Shown piece after piece: positions 30,988 through 41,188 of a stretch of 64,000 bases of DNA. Every line of letters begins with the position of its first letter. Positions within the stretch are counted from its first letter, which is position 1. The notes beneath the pieces were generated by a model. The model did not search any database. It worked only from the letters and a program-made list of their open reading frames with translations, and was not told the DNA's origin. Made by a program: the position numbers and the translations under genes. Origin of the DNA: Acidovorax temperans (lineage in GTDB: Bacteria; Pseudomonadota; Gammaproteobacteria; Burkholderiales; Burkholderiaceae_C); the NCBI RefSeq assembly GCF_006716905.1, contig NZ_VFPV01000002.1, positions 434,001 to 498,000 of the forward strand, written 5' to 3'.

Positions 30988-31308
30988 ATGAACAAGATTC
31001 GCAAAGGCGACGAAGTCATCGTGCTGACGGGGCGCGACAAGGGCAAGCGCGGCACAGTGTCGTTGCGCAAGGATGACTCTTATCTGGTCATCGATGGCAT
31101 CAACCTGGTCAAGAAGCACGTCAAGCCAAACCCTATGAAGGGCACAACTGGCGGCATCGTTGAAAAGGCTATGCCAATCCATCAGTCCAACGTGGCCATC
31201 TTCAATGCGGCTACTGGCAAGGCTGATCGCGTAGGCATCAAGGTGCAAGCTGACGGTTCGCGCGTTCGCGTGTTCAAGTCCAGCGGCGCTGAAATCAAGG
31301 CGGCCTAA
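30988..31308 (+). CDS. rplX: Large-subunit ribosomal protein uL24
   Basis: 106 residues with the N-terminal KOW motif [19 protein letters not shown]. Early-assembly protein that binds the 5' domain of 23S rRNA. It follows rplN after 9 bp and is complete. Confidence 0.98.
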   Translation: MNKIRKGDEVIVLTGRDKGKRGTVSLRKDDSYLVIDGINLVKKHVKPNPMKGTTGGIVEKAMPIHQSNVAIFNAATGKADRVGIKVQADGSRVRVFKSSGAEIKAA

Positions 31309-31317
31309 GGGGTAAAC

Positions 31318-31857
31318 ATGGCACGACTGCAAGACATTTACCGCGACAAAGTCGCTCCCGAGCTGACCAAGCAGTTCGGTTACACCTCGCCCATGCAAGT
31401 CCCACGTCTGACCAAGATCACCCTGAACATGGGTGTGAGCGAAGCCGTTTCGGACAAGAAGGTGATGGACAACGCCGTGGCTGACCTAACCAAGATTGCT
31501 GGTCAAAAGCCTGTGGTGACCAAGGCCAAGAAGGCTATCGCTGGTTTCAAGATCCGCGAAGGCCAAGCTATCGGCTGCATGGTGACCCTGCGTGGCGTTC
31601 AGATGTACGAATTCCTGGATCGTTTCGTGACCGTGGCTCTGCCCCGCGTCCGTGACTTCCGTGGTATTTCCGGCCGTGCTTTCGACGGTCGTGGCAACTA
31701 CAACATCGGTGTCAAGGAACAGATCATTTTCCCTGAAATCGAGTATGACAAGGTTGACGCTCTGCGCGGCCTGAACATCAGCATCACCACAACGGCCAAG
31801 ACCGACGAAGAAGCCAAGGCGCTTCTGGCAGGTTTCCGTTTCCCGTTCAAGAACTGA
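31318..31857 (+). CDS. rplE: Large-subunit ribosomal protein uL5
   Basis: 179 residues, complete; family motifs [18 protein letters not shown] and [20 protein letters not shown]. Binds 5S rRNA and contacts the P-site tRNA. Nine bases after rplX. Confidence 0.98.
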   Translation: MARLQDIYRDKVAPELTKQFGYTSPMQVPRLTKITLNMGVSEAVSDKKVMDNAVADLTKIAGQKPVVTKAKKAIAGFKIREGQAIGCMVTLRGVQMYEFLDRFVTVALPRVRDFRGISGRAFDGRGNYNIGVKEQIIFPEIEYDKVDALRGLNISITTTAKTDEEAKALLAGFRFPFKN

Positions 31858-31865
31858 GGCGAAGC

Positions 31866-32171
31866 ATGGCTAAAGTAGCTTTGATCCAGCGCGAACTGAA
31901 GCGCGAAAAACTGGCCGCCAAGTACGCAACCAAGTATGCGGAACTGAAGGCGATTGCTGGCGATGCCAAGCGCAGCGACGAAGAGCGTGAAGCAGCCCGC
32001 CTGGGCTTGCAAAAGCTCCCTCGCAACGCCAACCCAACGCGTCAGCGCAACCGTTGCGAAATCACCGGTCGTCCACGCGGTACGTTCCGTCAATTCGGTC
32101 TGGCCCGCGCCAAGATCCGTGAACTGGCTTTCAATGGCGACATCCCCGGTGTCACCAAGGCCAGCTGGTAA
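31866..32171 (+). CDS. rpsN: Small-subunit ribosomal protein uS14, zinc-free form
   Basis: 101 residues, the long form without the CxxC zinc ribbon; C-terminal motif [20 protein letters not shown]. Binds the 3' domain of 16S rRNA in the head of the 30S subunit. Confidence 0.98.
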   Translation: MAKVALIQRELKREKLAAKYATKYAELKAIAGDAKRSDEEREAARLGLQKLPRNANPTRQRNRCEITGRPRGTFRQFGLARAKIRELAFNGDIPGVTKASW

Positions 32172-32191
32172 GCAGGCAGGAGAGATTAAAC

Positions 32192-32587
32192 ATGAGCATG
32201 AGTGATCCCATCGCTGACTTGCTGACCCGCATCCGTAACGCACAGATGGTGTCCAAAGCAACGGTTCAGGTACCTTCCTCCAAAGTGAAGGTTGCCATCG
32301 CCCAAGTGCTGAAGGACGAGGGTTATATCGACGGCTTCCAGGTGAAAACTGAAGCTGGCAAGTCCGAACTTGAAATCGCCCTGAAGTACTACGCAGGCCG
32401 TCCAGTGATTGAGCGCATCGAGCGCGTCAGCCGCCCTGGTCTGCGTGTCTACAAAGGCCGTGATTCCATTCCACAAGTCATGAACGGTCTGGGTGTGGCA
32501 ATTGTCACGACTCCCAAGGGCGTGATGACTGATCGCAAAGCGCGTGCTACCGGTGTCGGTGGCGAAGTGCTGTGCTACGTGGCCTAA
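32192..32587 (+). CDS. rpsH: Small-subunit ribosomal protein uS8
   Basis: 131 residues: [18 protein letters not shown] at the start and [19 protein letters not shown] at the end, as in the family. Central 16S rRNA binder and, in enteric bacteria, the translational regulator of the spc operon. No S8-binding leader was identified here. Confidence 0.98.
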   Translation: MSMSDPIADLLTRIRNAQMVSKATVQVPSSKVKVAIAQVLKDEGYIDGFQVKTEAGKSELEIALKYYAGRPVIERIERVSRPGLRVYKGRDSIPQVMNGLGVAIVTTPKGVMTDRKARATGVGGEVLCYVA

Positions 32588-32611
32588 CCGCGGCATTGAG
32601 GAGTAACTGAA

Positions 32612-33145
32612 ATGTCCCGAGTAGGAAAAATGCCCGTGACCATCCCCGCTGGCGTGGATGTGTTGATCAAAGACGACCAGATCTCTGTGAAGGGTTCTGG
32701 TGGTACCTTGTCTCTGGCGCAAAACGTGCTGGTCAAGGTGTCTAGCAATGATGGCAAGCTGAGCTTCGAGCCCGTGAATGACTCGCGTGAAGCCAACGCC
32801 ATGAGCGGAACCCTGCGTCAACTGGTCAACAACATGGTTGTTGGCGTGAGCAAAGGCTTTGAGAAAAAGCTGAGCTTGGTTGGTGTGGGTTACAAGGCTG
32901 CAGCATCAGGTTCCAAGCTGAACCTGGCTGTTGGTTATTCGCATCCCGTCAACTTTGAAATGCCTGCTGGCATCACCGTTGCCACCCCAACGCCCACTGA
33001 AGTGGTTGTGAAGGGTGCTGACCGTCAGCGCGTAGGTCAAATTGCTGCTGAGATCCGTGCCGTTCGTCCTCCCGAGCCCTACAAGGGTAAGGGTATCCGC
33101 TATGCGGACGAAAAGATCACGATCAAAGAGACCAAGAAGAAATAA
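32612..33145 (+). CDS. rplF: Large-subunit ribosomal protein uL6
   Basis: 177 residues with two L6 domains and the C-terminal signature [16 protein letters not shown]. Binds domain VI of 23S rRNA near the factor-binding site. GAGGAG precedes the ATG. Confidence 0.98.
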   Translation: MSRVGKMPVTIPAGVDVLIKDDQISVKGSGGTLSLAQNVLVKVSSNDGKLSFEPVNDSREANAMSGTLRQLVNNMVVGVSKGFEKKLSLVGVGYKAAASGSKLNLAVGYSHPVNFEMPAGITVATPTPTEVVVKGADRQRVGQIAAEIRAVRPPEPYKGKGIRYADEKITIKETKKK

Positions 33146-33156
33146 GGAGCTGCAAC

Positions 33157-33522
33157 ATGTTGACAAAGAAAGAGCAGCGTCTTCGTCGTGCCCGTCAAAC
33201 CCGCATTCGCATTGCCCAGCAAGGCGTGGCCCGTTTGACTGTGAATCGTACGAACCTCCATATCTACGCCAGCGTGATCTCTGGCGACGGCAGCAAGGTG
33301 CTGGCAAGTGCTTCCACGGCAGAAGCCGACGTGCGCCAGTCGCTCGGCGGCTCGGGCAAGGGTGGCAATGCCGCCGCAGCCCAGCTGATCGGCAAGCGTA
33401 TCGCTGAAAAGGCGAAGGCAGCAGGCGTCGAGAAGGTTGCATTTGATCGCGCAGGTTTCGCTTACCACGGTCGCGTCAAGGCTTTGGCCGATGCAGCCCG
33501 CGAAGCTGGTCTGCAGTTCTAA
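33157..33522 (+). CDS. rplR: Large-subunit ribosomal protein uL18
   Basis: 121 residues; basic N-terminal tail [15 protein letters not shown] and C-terminal [24 protein letters not shown]. Binds 5S rRNA with L5. Eleven bases after rplF. Confidence 0.98.
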   Translation: MLTKKEQRLRRARQTRIRIAQQGVARLTVNRTNLHIYASVISGDGSKVLASASTAEADVRQSLGGSGKGGNAAAAQLIGKRIAEKAKAAGVEKVAFDRAGFAYHGRVKALADAAREAGLQF

Positions 33523-33539
33523 GCGGAGCGGAATAAAAA

Positions 33540-34058
33540 ATGGCTAAATTTCAACCCAAAGTGCAAGACGAAGGTCGTGACGACGGTCTGCGCGAAAAAA
33601 TGATCGCGGTCAACCGCGTGACCAAAGTCGTGAAGGGCGGCCGTATTCTCGGTTTTGCTGCACTGACTGTGGTTGGCGACGGTGATGGCCGCGTCGGCAT
33701 GGGCAAGGGCAAATCCAAGGAAGTGCCTGCTGCCGTGCAGAAGGCGATGGAAGAAGCTCGCCGCAACATGGTCAAGGTTTCGCTGAAGAACGGCACCATC
33801 TATCACAACGTCACGGGCCACCATGGCGCCGCTGTCGTGATGATGGCGCCCGCTCCAAAGGGTACCGGCATCATTGCTGGTGGTCCTATGCGCGCAGTCT
33901 TTGAAGTGTTGGGCGTGACGGATATCGTGGCCAAGAGCCATGGTTCCTCCAATCCTTACAACATGGTTCGCGCAACGTTTGACGCCCTTGTCAATTCGAC
34001 GACTCCGTCGAACGTGGCAGCCAAGCGTGGCAAGACAGTCGAAGACATCTTCGCCTGA
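33540..34058 (+). CDS. rpsE: Small-subunit ribosomal protein uS5
   Basis: 172 residues; double-stranded RNA-binding domain with [19 protein letters not shown] and the [19 protein letters not shown] signature, then the C-terminal domain. Part of the mRNA entry channel and of decoding fidelity. Confidence 0.98.
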   Translation: MAKFQPKVQDEGRDDGLREKMIAVNRVTKVVKGGRILGFAALTVVGDGDGRVGMGKGKSKEVPAAVQKAMEEARRNMVKVSLKNGTIYHNVTGHHGAAVVMMAPAPKGTGIIAGGPMRAVFEVLGVTDIVAKSHGSSNPYNMVRATFDALVNSTTPSNVAAKRGKTVEDIFA

Positions 34059-34071
34059 ACCGGAGTCTGAA

Positions 34072-34254
34072 ATGACAACGCAACAAACCGTCAAGATTCA
34101 ACTGGTGCGCAGCCCGATTGGCACCAAAGAGTCGCACCGCGCCACCGTCCGTGGTCTGGGTCTGCGCAAGCTGAACAGTGTCAGCGAACTGCAAGACACG
34201 CCCGAAGTGCGCGGCATGATTAACAAGATCAGCTATCTGGTCAAAATCGTCTGA
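34072..34254 (+). CDS. rpmD: Large-subunit ribosomal protein uL30
   Basis: 60 residues, [20 protein letters not shown] to a terminal YLVKIV; the ATG at 34072 follows CCGGAGTCTGA. A longer frame in the same register runs upstream through rpsE and is not used. Full length for the family. Confidence 0.97.
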   Translation: MTTQQTVKIQLVRSPIGTKESHRATVRGLGLRKLNSVSELQDTPEVRGMINKISYLVKIV

Positions 34255-34264
34255 GAGATCGATC

Positions 34265-34696
34265 ATGGAACTCAATAGCATCAAGCCCGCAGACGGCGCC
34301 AAGCATGCCAAGCGCCGCGTAGGCCGTGGCATTGGCTCCGGTCTGGGTAAGACCGCTGGCCGTGGTCACAAGGGTCAAAAGTCGCGTTCCGGCGGCTATC
34401 ACAAGGTGGGCTTCGAAGGCGGTCAAATGCCTTTGCAGCGGCGCCTGCCAAAGCGCGGTTTCAAGTCGCAGTCTCTGAAGTTCAACGCAGAAGTCACTTT
34501 GTCTGCTCTGGAACAACTTGGCCTGCCTGAAGTCGACGTGTTGGCTCTGAAGCAAGCAGGTTTGATTGGTGAGCTGGCCAAGGTGGTCAAGGTCATCAAG
34601 ACCGGCTCTCTGACCAAGGCCGTCAAGCTGACTGGCATCGGTGCAACGGCAGGTGCCAAGGCAGCTATCGAAGCTGCTGGCGGCTCCCTCGCCTGA
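34265..34696 (+). CDS. rplO: Large-subunit ribosomal protein uL15
   Basis: 143 residues with the Gly/Lys/Arg-rich N terminus ([20 protein letters not shown]) that threads into 23S rRNA, and a globular C-terminal half. Late-assembly protein. Directly before secY. Confidence 0.98.
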   Translation: MELNSIKPADGAKHAKRRVGRGIGSGLGKTAGRGHKGQKSRSGGYHKVGFEGGQMPLQRRLPKRGFKSQSLKFNAEVTLSALEQLGLPEVDVLALKQAGLIGELAKVVKVIKTGSLTKAVKLTGIGATAGAKAAIEAAGGSLA

Positions 34697-34720
34697 TAGC
34701 ACTCCCCAAGGAAGGCATCT

Positions 34721-36040
34721 GTGGCAACTAGCGCAGCTCAAATTGCAAAGACCGGTAAGTTCGGCGACTTGCGTCGTCGGCTGGTTTTTCTGTTGCTTGC
34801 GCTGGTCGTGTATCGCATCGGGGCTCATATCCCTGTGCCAGGCATCGATCCAGCCCAACTTCAGCAGTTGTTCAGTGGACAACAGGGCGGCATCCTGAAC
34901 TTGTTCAACATGTTCTCGGGTGGCGCTTTGTCTCGCTTCACGGTTTTTGCACTGGGGATCATGCCGTACATCTCGGCATCGATCATTTTGCAGTTGATGA
35001 CTTACGTCATTCCTACCTTTGAGCAATTGAAGAAGGAAGGCGAGGCCGGCCGCAGAAAGATTACCCAGTACACACGTGCTGGTACTTTGGGTCTGGCGCT
35101 TTTCCAGTCGTTCGGCATTGCTGTTGCGCTGGAAAGCTCTGCAGGTCTGGTGCTGAGTCCTGGTTTTGGTTTCCGTCTTACGGCGGTGGTGAGTCTGACT
35201 GCTGGAACAATGTTCCTGATGTGGTTGGGTGAGCAAATCACTGAGCGTGGTTTAGGCAACGGCATTTCCATCCTGATCTTTGCAGGTATTGCCGCAGGGC
35301 TCCCAAGCTCTATTGGTGGTTTGCTGGAATTGGTCAGTACTGGCGCGATGTCAGCACCTGCTGCGATCTTCATCGTACTGGTGGTGGGTCTGGTAACATA
35401 CTTCGTTGTGTTCGTGGAGCGAGGCCAGCGCAAGATTCTCGTGAACTATGCCCGTCGTCAGGTGGGGAACAAGGTTTACGGCGGTCAGGCGTCTCATCTG
35501 CCCCTGAAGTTGAACATGGCCGGCGTGATTCCACCGATCTTTGCATCGTCGATCATTCTGTTGCCGGCAACAGTAGTGAATTGGTTCAGTGCAGGCGATT
35601 CGATGCGTTGGCTGAAGGATATCTCTGGTGCACTGACCCCTGGTCAGCCCATCTATGTGATGTTCTATGCGGCCGCCATCATCTTCTTCTGTTTCTTCTA
35701 TACGGCGTTGGTTTTCAACAGCCGCGAGACGGCAGATAACCTGAAGAAGAGCGGTGCCTTCATCCCTGGAATTCGCCCAGGCGAGCAAACTGCCCGCTAC
35801 ATTGACAAGATTCTGGTTCGCTTGACTCTTGCCGGTGCTGTGTACATCACCTTTGTGTGCTTGCTGCCCGAGTTCTTGATTCTCAAGTACAACGTGCCGT
35901 TCTACTTTGGTGGTACATCGTTGTTGATCATTGTGGTGGTGACCATGGACTTCATGGCCCAGGTTCAGAACTACATGATGTCGCAGCAATACGAGTCTCT
36001 GCTCAAGAAAGCTAATTTCAAGGGTGGCAGTGCTGGTTGA
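34721..36040 (+). CDS. secY: Protein translocase channel subunit SecY
   Basis: Central pore of the Sec translocon: 439 residues and ten predicted membrane helices. The signature [10 protein letters not shown] lies near the first helix, and SIIPYISASI-like and [16 protein letters not shown] segments are present. Starts with GTG at 34721, after AAGGAAGG. Last gene of the spc part; a hairpin (36051-36072) and a 138-bp gap separate it from rpmJ. infA, often between secY and rpmJ in betaproteobacteria, is absent from this gap. Confidence 0.97.
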   Translation: MATSAAQIAKTGKFGDLRRRLVFLLLALVVYRIGAHIPVPGIDPAQLQQLFSGQQGGILNLFNMFSGGALSRFTVFALGIMPYISASIILQLMTYVIPTFEQLKKEGEAGRRKITQYTRAGTLGLALFQSFGIAVALESSAGLVLSPGFGFRLTAVVSLTAGTMFLMWLGEQITERGLGNGISILIFAGIAAGLPSSIGGLLELVSTGAMSAPAAIFIVLVVGLVTYFVVFVERGQRKILVNYARRQVGNKVYGGQASHLPLKLNMAGVIPPIFASSIILLPATVVNWFSAGDSMRWLKDISGALTPGQPIYVMFYAAAIIFFCFFYTALVFNSRETADNLKKSGAFIPGIRPGEQTARYIDKILVRLTLAGAVYITFVCLLPEFLILKYNVPFYFGGTSLLIIVVVTMDFMAQVQNYMMSQQYESLLKKANFKGGSAG

Positions 36041-36050
36041 AGCATGATTT

Positions 36051-36072
36051 CTGAGTAGCCAGTGCTGCTCAG
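36051..36072 (+). other. Stem-loop after secY
   Basis: CTGAGTAGC and GCTGCTCAG pair around CAGT (one G-T pair), 10 bp after the secY stop. There is no U-run, so it is more likely an RNA-processing or attenuating structure between the spc and alpha parts than a full terminator. Confidence 0.4.
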
Positions 36073-36177
36073 AAGTTATGAAATTAAGTTAAGTGAGCGC
36101 CCCACGAGTTTTCGCGGGCACGCATTGTGTTCCGTGCAAAGCAGCCGGGACGGATGGAAAAGTTTTAGGAGAATGCA

Positions 36178-36291
36178 ATGAGAGTTTCGGCTTCGGTCAA
36201 AAAAATCTGCCGCAACTGCAAGATCATCCGCCGCAAGGGTGTGGTGCGCGTGATCTGCACGGATCTGCGTCATAAGCAGCGCCAAGGTTGA
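36178..36291 (+). CDS. rpmJ: Large-subunit ribosomal protein bL36
   Basis: 37 residues: [20 protein letters not shown] and a C-terminal [12 protein letters not shown]. The zinc ligands are Cys11, Cys14, Cys27 and His32, so this is the zinc-binding form. ATTTTAGGAGAATGCA supplies a strong ribosome binding site before the ATG. Too short for most gene finders but clear. Confidence 0.96.
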   Translation: MRVSASVKKICRNCKIIRRKGVVRVICTDLRHKQRQG

Positions 36292-36314
36292 TTGGAAAGT
36301 ATTAGAGGACGCAT

Positions 36315-36680
36315 ATGGCACGTATCGCTGGCATCAACATTCCGCCTCACAAGCATGCGGAAATCGGTCTGACCTCCATTTTTGGCATTGGTCGCACCCG
36401 CGCTCGCAAGATTTGCGAAGCAACTGGCATCGCTTACACCAAGAAGATCAAGGATCTGACGGATAGCGATCTGGAAAAAATTCGCGAGCAAATCGAACAG
36501 TTCACCATTGAAGGTGACCTGCGTCGCGAAACCACCATGAACATCAAGCGTTTGATGGACATTGGCTGCTACCGTGGTTTCCGCCATCGTCGTGGTCTGC
36601 CGATGCGTGGTCAGCGTACGCGTACCAACGCCCGTACTCGCAAGGGTCCGCGCAAGGGTGCAGCTGCACTGAAGAAATAA
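36315..36680 (+). CDS. rpsM: Small-subunit ribosomal protein uS13
   Basis: 121 residues; [20 protein letters not shown] start, [19 protein letters not shown] signature, and a basic C-terminal tail that contacts the P-site tRNA. First S-protein of the alpha operon. Confidence 0.98.
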   Translation: MARIAGINIPPHKHAEIGLTSIFGIGRTRARKICEATGIAYTKKIKDLTDSDLEKIREQIEQFTIEGDLRRETTMNIKRLMDIGCYRGFRHRRGLPMRGQRTRTNARTRKGPRKGAAALKK

Positions 36681-36698
36681 AGAGATTGAAAGATCATT

Positions 36699-37103
36699 AT
36701 GGCTAAGTCTCCTGCCAATAACGCAGCTCAGCGCGTTCGCAAAAAGGTTCGCAAGAACGTTTCGGACGGTATTGCACACGTGCATGCCTCCTTCAACAAC
36801 ACGATCATCACCATCACTGATCGCCAAGGCAATGCTTTGTCTTGGGCATCGTCTGGTGGTCAAGGTTTCAAGGGCTCGCGCAAGTCCACACCCTTCGCAG
36901 CTCAGGTGGCATCCGAAGTGGCTGGCCGCGCTGCCATTGACCAAGGCATCAAGAACCTGGATGTCGAGATCAAGGGTCCTGGTCCAGGTCGTGAATCGTC
37001 TGTGCGCGCACTGGGCGCCTTGGGCATTCGCATCACATCGATTTCCGATGTGACGCCTGTGCCGCACAATGGCTGCCGCCCTCAAAAGCGTCGCCGTATC
37101 TAA
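36699..37103 (+). CDS. rpsK: Small-subunit ribosomal protein uS11
   Basis: 134 residues; [21 protein letters not shown] and the C-terminal [18 protein letters not shown] signature. Forms the platform near the Shine-Dalgarno helix. Followed by a hairpin (37120-37152) before rpsD. Confidence 0.98.
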   Translation: MAKSPANNAAQRVRKKVRKNVSDGIAHVHASFNNTIITITDRQGNALSWASSGGQGFKGSRKSTPFAAQVASEVAGRAAIDQGIKNLDVEIKGPGPGRESSVRALGALGIRITSISDVTPVPHNGCRPQKRRRI

Positions 37104-37119
37104 TTTTTTCAAGCCCACC

Positions 37120-37152
37120 GCCGCCTGTAGACGCGTAAGCGCTCCAGGCGGC
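37120..37152 (+). other. Stem-loop between rpsK and rpsD
   Basis: GCCGCCTG and CAGGCGGC pair perfectly (8 bp) around a 17-nt loop that itself contains CGCGTAAGCG. There is no U-run. It lies upstream of rpsD, the autoregulator of the alpha operon, so a role in control or RNA processing is possible. Confidence 0.4.
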
Positions 37153-37194
37153 TCCCGCAATGGTTTGCGGTAGATGACATAAAAGGAAGCTCAA

Positions 37195-37818
37195 GTGGCA
37201 CGTTACCTCGGCCCCAAGGCCAAACTTTCCCGCCGTGAAGGCACGGACCTGTTCCTGAAGAGTGCTCGTCGCTCCATCGCTGACAAGTCCAAGTTCGATT
37301 CCAAGCCTGGTCAGCATGGTCGCACCTCCGGCGCCCGTACCTCTGACTACGGACTGCAGCTGCGCGAAAAGCAAAAAGTCAAGCGCATGTACGGCATTTT
37401 GGAAAAGCAATTCCGCCGTTACTTCGAAGCCGCTGATGGCAAGAAGGGTAACACTGGTGCGAATCTGCTGTTCCTGTTGGAGTCACGCCTGGACAACGTC
37501 GTGTATCGCATGGGCTTTGGCTCGACACGTGCAGAAGCCCGTCAGTTGGTTTCGCACAAGGCGATCACTGTGAACGGCCAGTCGGTCAACATCCCTTCGT
37601 ACCTTGTGAAGGTCGGTGATGTGGTCGCTGTACGTGAGAAGTCCAAAAAGCAGGCCCGTATCACTGAAGCACTGCAACTGGCCGCTCAAGTGGGCATGCC
37701 CGCTTGGGTTGATGTGAATGCCGACAAGGCAGAAGGTGTCTTCAAGAAGGTGCCTGATCGTGATGAATTCGGTGCGGATATCAACGAATCCCTGATCGTT
37801 GAGTTGTATTCGCGCTAA
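37195..37818 (+). CDS. rpsD: Small-subunit ribosomal protein uS4
   Basis: 207 residues starting with GTG at 37195 after AAAAGGAAGC. N-terminal [19 protein letters not shown], and the S4 RNA-binding domain [20 protein letters not shown]. Primary 16S rRNA assembly protein and, in enterics, translational repressor of the alpha operon. Confidence 0.98.
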   Translation: MARYLGPKAKLSRREGTDLFLKSARRSIADKSKFDSKPGQHGRTSGARTSDYGLQLREKQKVKRMYGILEKQFRRYFEAADGKKGNTGANLLFLLESRLDNVVYRMGFGSTRAEARQLVSHKAITVNGQSVNIPSYLVKVGDVVAVREKSKKQARITEALQLAAQVGMPAWVDVNADKAEGVFKKVPDRDEFGADINESLIVELYSR

Positions 37819-37848
37819 TCACTCGATCTAGTTTTCGAGTAAACCGTT

Positions 37849-37876
37849 CCTAAACCGCGAGGCATCGCGGTTTAGG
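37849..37876 (+). other. Strong stem-loop between rpsD and rpoA
   Basis: CCTAAACCGCGA and TCGCGGTTTAGG form a perfect 12-bp stem with a GGCA tetraloop, 31 bp after the rpsD stop. It lacks a U-run. Position suggests it lowers or protects rpoA-proximal mRNA relative to the ribosomal genes. Confidence 0.5.
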
Positions 37877-37930
37877 CGCTTCACCAGCCTTACCGGTGTA
37901 ACGAGCTGGGGGTATTGAGAGGAAGTTTGA

Positions 37931-38923
37931 ATGCAAACCAATTTGCTGAAACCCAAGACGATCAATGTCGAGCAGCTGGGCCACAACCGCGCCAAAGTGG
38001 CTCTGGAGCCGTTTGAGCGGGGCTATGGCCATACACTGGGCAACGCTATCAGACGCGTTCTGCTTTCGTCTATGGTGGGTTACGCAGCGACTGAAGTCAC
38101 CATTGCCGGTGTGCTTCACGAGTACTCCTCTATTGATGGAGTTCAAGAAGATGTGGTGAACATTCTCTTGAACCTGAAGGGTGTGGTGTTCAAGCTCCAC
38201 AACCGTGATGAAGTGACCCTGAGCCTGCGCAAGGACGGCGAAGGCGTCGTGACCGCACGTGATATTCAGACACCCCACGACGTAGAGATCGTCAACCCCG
38301 ATCACGTGATTGCACACTTGTCGCAGGGCGGCAAGCTGGACATGCAGATCAAGGTGGAAAAGGGCCGTGGTTATGTGCCTGGCAGCATGCGTCGTTACGC
38401 CGACGAGGCTACTAAATCTATTGGCCGTATTGTTCTCGACGCCTCTTTCTCTCCAGTCAAGCGCGTTAGCTACACAGTCGAAAGTGCCCGCGTGGAGCAG
38501 CGTACCGATCTGGACAAGCTGGTTGTAGAGATTGAAACCAATGGCGCGATCACTGCGGAAGATGCGGTGCGTGCGTCTGCCAAGATTTTGGTGGAGCAGT
38601 TGGCTGTGTTTGCCCAGCTGGAAGGCGGCGAACTGACAGCTTTTGAGACACCTTCGGGCCCACGTGGCGGTGCTACGTTCGATCCGATTTTGCTCCGCCC
38701 AGTGGATGAATTGGAACTGACAGTGCGTTCTGCCAACTGCCTCAAGGCAGAGAACATCTACTACATCGGTGATCTGATTCAGCGCACCGAAAACGAGTTG
38801 CTCAAGACGCCTAATCTTGGTCGTAAGTCGCTCAACGAAATCAAGGAAGTCCTGGCTTCCCGCGGTCTCACCTTGGGTATGAAGCTTGAGAACTGGCCAC
38901 CAGCCGGTCTCGACAAGCGTTAA
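37931..38923 (+). CDS. rpoA: RNA polymerase alpha subunit
   Basis: 330 residues. Assembly domain with [20 protein letters not shown], flexible linker, and C-terminal domain with helix-hairpin-helix ([24 protein letters not shown]) that binds UP elements and activators. The ATG at 37931 follows GAGAGGAAG. Confidence 0.98.
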   Translation: MQTNLLKPKTINVEQLGHNRAKVALEPFERGYGHTLGNAIRRVLLSSMVGYAATEVTIAGVLHEYSSIDGVQEDVVNILLNLKGVVFKLHNRDEVTLSLRKDGEGVVTARDIQTPHDVEIVNPDHVIAHLSQGGKLDMQIKVEKGRGYVPGSMRRYADEATKSIGRIVLDASFSPVKRVSYTVESARVEQRTDLDKLVVEIETNGAITAEDAVRASAKILVEQLAVFAQLEGGELTAFETPSGPRGGATFDPILLRPVDELELTVRSANCLKAENIYYIGDLIQRTENELLKTPNLGRKSLNEIKEVLASRGLTLGMKLENWPPAGLDKR

Positions 38924-39013
38924 GTTATAATTTTCGGTTCTCTGAATGGGAACAGTGCGTTGGGCAGTACCTGATACGGCTGCTCAATTTAATTAAAGTA
39001 AAAGGAAAGCACC

Positions 39014-39406
39014 ATGCGCCACGGACACGGCCTCCGTAAACTCAATCGCACCAGCTCGCACCGCCTTGCGATGCTGCAAAACATGATGAACTCGCTCATC
39101 GAGCATGAGGCCATCAAAACAACGGTCCCCAAGGCTAAAGAACTTCGCCGCGTGATCGAGCCCATGATCACTTTGGCTAAAGAAGACTCCGTCGCCAACC
39201 GTCGCCTCGCATTCAACCGTCTGCGTGACCGTGACAGCGTTACCAAGCTCTTCAACGAACTGGGCCCACGCTTCAAAGCCCGTCCCGGTGGCTACACACG
39301 CATCTTGAAGATGGGTTTCCGTGTGGGCGACAATGCTCCTATGGCTTACGTCGAACTGGTTGATCGTGCTGCGGAAACTGAAAATTCTTCGGCAGCTGCT
39401 GAATAA
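39014..39406 (+). CDS. rplQ: Large-subunit ribosomal protein bL17
   Basis: 130 residues; [20 protein letters not shown] start and [21 protein letters not shown]. Complete. A TTATAATTT just after the rpoA stop may provide an additional weak promoter. Confidence 0.98.
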   Translation: MRHGHGLRKLNRTSSHRLAMLQNMMNSLIEHEAIKTTVPKAKELRRVIEPMITLAKEDSVANRRLAFNRLRDRDSVTKLFNELGPRFKARPGGYTRILKMGFRVGDNAPMAYVELVDRAAETENSSAAAE

Positions 39407-39411
39407 TAGGG

Positions 39412-39417
39412 TATAAT
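39412..39417 (+). promoter_or_regulatory. Minus-10 box of the tRNA promoter
   Basis: A consensus TATAAT at 39412-39417, 10 bp before the mature tRNA 5' end. The -35 region would lie in the 3' end of rplQ and is not clear. Confidence 0.45.
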
Positions 39418-39427
39418 TTAAATCTAC

Positions 39428-39504
<77 letters not shown>

Positions 39505-39532
39505 ATAAAATCAAGCACTTAGCTTGTCTTCA

Positions 39533-39557
39533 AGGCTCACTTCGGTGGGCCTTTTTG
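39533..39557 (+). terminator. Rho-independent terminator after tRNA-fMet
   Basis: AGGCTCAC and GTGGGCCT pair (one G-T) around a TTCG tetraloop, followed by TTTTTG. It ends the tRNA transcript, and marks the last feature before foreign DNA. Confidence 0.8.
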
Positions 39558-39560
39558 TTT

Positions 39561-39600
39561 TGGCCCAAATTTGGCCCATTCCTGGCCCACCCTTGGCCCA
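39561..39600. repeat. Four direct repeats TGGCCCA spaced exactly 11 bp
   Basis: TGGCCCA begins at 39561, 39572, 39583 and 39594, one helical turn apart, directly after the tRNA terminator. Read on the minus strand the stretch extends an open frame (VKSMLANTQWSETKISKFLG..QEWAKFGPK) that could be the tail of a lost integrase. Arm-type sites of an integrase are another explanation. Confidence 0.5.
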
Positions 39601-39652
39601 AGAAATTTGCTGATCTTCGTTTCTGACCATTGGGTATTGGCCAGCATGGATT

Positions 39653-40763
39653 TCACATAGTCACCTGCTCCCGGTTTGCAGCAGACGTCCCTGGAGCTGC
39701 AGGGACGGCGACTTCCCCCACCACCGGCATGTCCTCCCAGCACGTCGTGTAAGCCGGTGACCTGCGCTCCTGCCGCATGGCCCAACTGGCACGCTCTCCC
39801 TTTGCCTGCACTCCGGCGCTCGCCAGGTTCACCGTGCCGCGCCCATAGCGTTGGTTGAGTTCATCGAGCACCCCCATCAGCCGCTCCCGGGTGCTGTCCT
39901 CTGTCTCCTGTGGTTCCAGGTCGAGTTCCCGCTGTCGCAGCTTTGCGCTGTGCAAGTCCAGCAGCATCACGCCCGCCTTGATGAACAGGTAGCCCGGCCG
40001 GTAGATCCGGCGCAGGCCGGTCAATGCAGCATGAACGATGGAGACGGTGTCGCTGGTGGCGCTTCGCAGCGGCACGGTGATGGACCGCGCGTACTGCGGA
40101 CCTTTGCGGTAAGGGCTGGTGTGAATGAACACCAGCACATGGGCCGTGTGGCTGGCCTGCCTGCGCAGCTTCTGCGCGGCCATGCTGGCAAACGTGCTGA
40201 TGGCCTGCTCCAGGGCGGGGAGCTCACTCACGGGTTGCCCAAACGAGCGGGTACAGGCGATCTCCTTCTTGGGTGGTGGTTGGTCGTCCAGTCCGATGCA
40301 GGGCATGCCTTGCAATTCGCGCACCGTGCGCTCCAGCACCACCGACCAGCGCCTGCGCACCGTGGCTGGATCGAGCCGAGCCAGGTCCAGCGCGGTCTCT
40401 ATGCCCGCTTCCTTGAGCTGGGCTGCGATCTTGCGCCCCACGCCCCAAACTTCACCCACTTCGGTCGCTTCCAGCACCGCATCCAATTCTTCACTGGGCA
40501 ACTGCACAAGGTTGCATACCTGGGCAAGCTTCGAGGGGTAGAAACCAGGTTTGCGTTCAGCCGTCTTGGCCACATAGTTGGCCAGCTTGGCGAGGGTCTT
40601 GGTCGGCGCAATACCTATCCCGCAGGGTATGCCCACCCACTGCAGCACACGCGCACGGATGGCATGGGCTCGTTCGGTCATGTCGCCCCGGATGCCACTG
40701 AGGTCCACGAAGCTCTCATCAATCGAATACACCTCATGCCGATGGCCCAGCGCAGCAACCAGG
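39653..40763 (-). pseudogene. umuC: DNA polymerase V catalytic subunit UmuC, 5'-truncated by an insertion sequence
   Basis: Y-family polymerase remnant. It keeps the palm motif VYSIDESFVDLSG (catalytic Asp-Glu), the thumb with GIGIAPTKTLAKLANYVAK, EVWGVGRKIAAQL and the little finger, plus the C-terminal DUF4113-like segment (MGVLDELNQRYGRGTVNLAS). The first 80-100 residues are missing because the reading frame runs into the IS element at 40768. No umuD is present. The start codon is lost, so it is probably not made. Confidence 0.88.
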
Positions 40764-40820
40764 CTAGGGTCTGTTGAGAATCATTCTGAGATGTGTGAAT
40801 GGATGTGTTGCAATAGGCGC

Positions 40821-41171
40821 ATGAGCATTCGATGGGTACTGACAGACGCACAATGGGCCAAGATGGAGCCGCACTGCCTTGGCAAGCCAAGTGATCCTGG
40901 ACGCAGCGGCACAGACAACCGCCGCTTCTTTGAGGCAGTGCTGTGGATTGCCCGCACAGGCAGCCCCTGGCGAGACCTGCCGCCAGAGTTCGGCAAGTGG
41001 AACACGGTGTTCAAACGCTTTAGAGACTGGGTTAAGGCCGATGTGTTCCAACGTCTGTTCGATGCAGTGAGCGAGCAGCCGGACATGGAATATGCGATGG
41101 TGGATGCCACGATTGTGAAAGTGCATCGGCACGGCCAGGGGGCAAAAGGGGGACTTCGGGCCAGGCCATAG
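40821..41171 (+). CDS. IS5-family transposase, first frame
   Basis: 116 residues with the DUF4096-type N terminus (LTDAQWAKMEPHCLG, WIARTGSPWRDLPPEFGKW) and the first catalytic Asp in AMVDATIVKVHRHGQGAKGG. The A4G5 run near 41144-41152 is a plausible slippery site leading into the second frame, as in the IS427 group. Confidence 0.85.
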   Translation: MSIRWVLTDAQWAKMEPHCLGKPSDPGRSGTDNRRFFEAVLWIARTGSPWRDLPPEFGKWNTVFKRFRDWVKADVFQRLFDAVSEQPDMEYAMVDATIVKVHRHGQGAKGGLRARP

Positions 41172-41188
41172 GCCACTCGAGGGGCGGC

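Noticed and set aside
36041-36177. infA between secY and rpmJ
   Set aside because: No frame of about 72 codons exists in this 137-bp gap.
39561-39600. CRISPR-like array in the four TGGCCCA repeats
   Set aside because: Units of 7 bp with 4-bp spacers are far too short, and there are no cas genes.
39537-39785. Minus-strand frame as a real integrase C terminus
   Set aside because: Only about 40 residues look protein-like and overlap the repeats and umuC end; kept as a hint, not as a gene.
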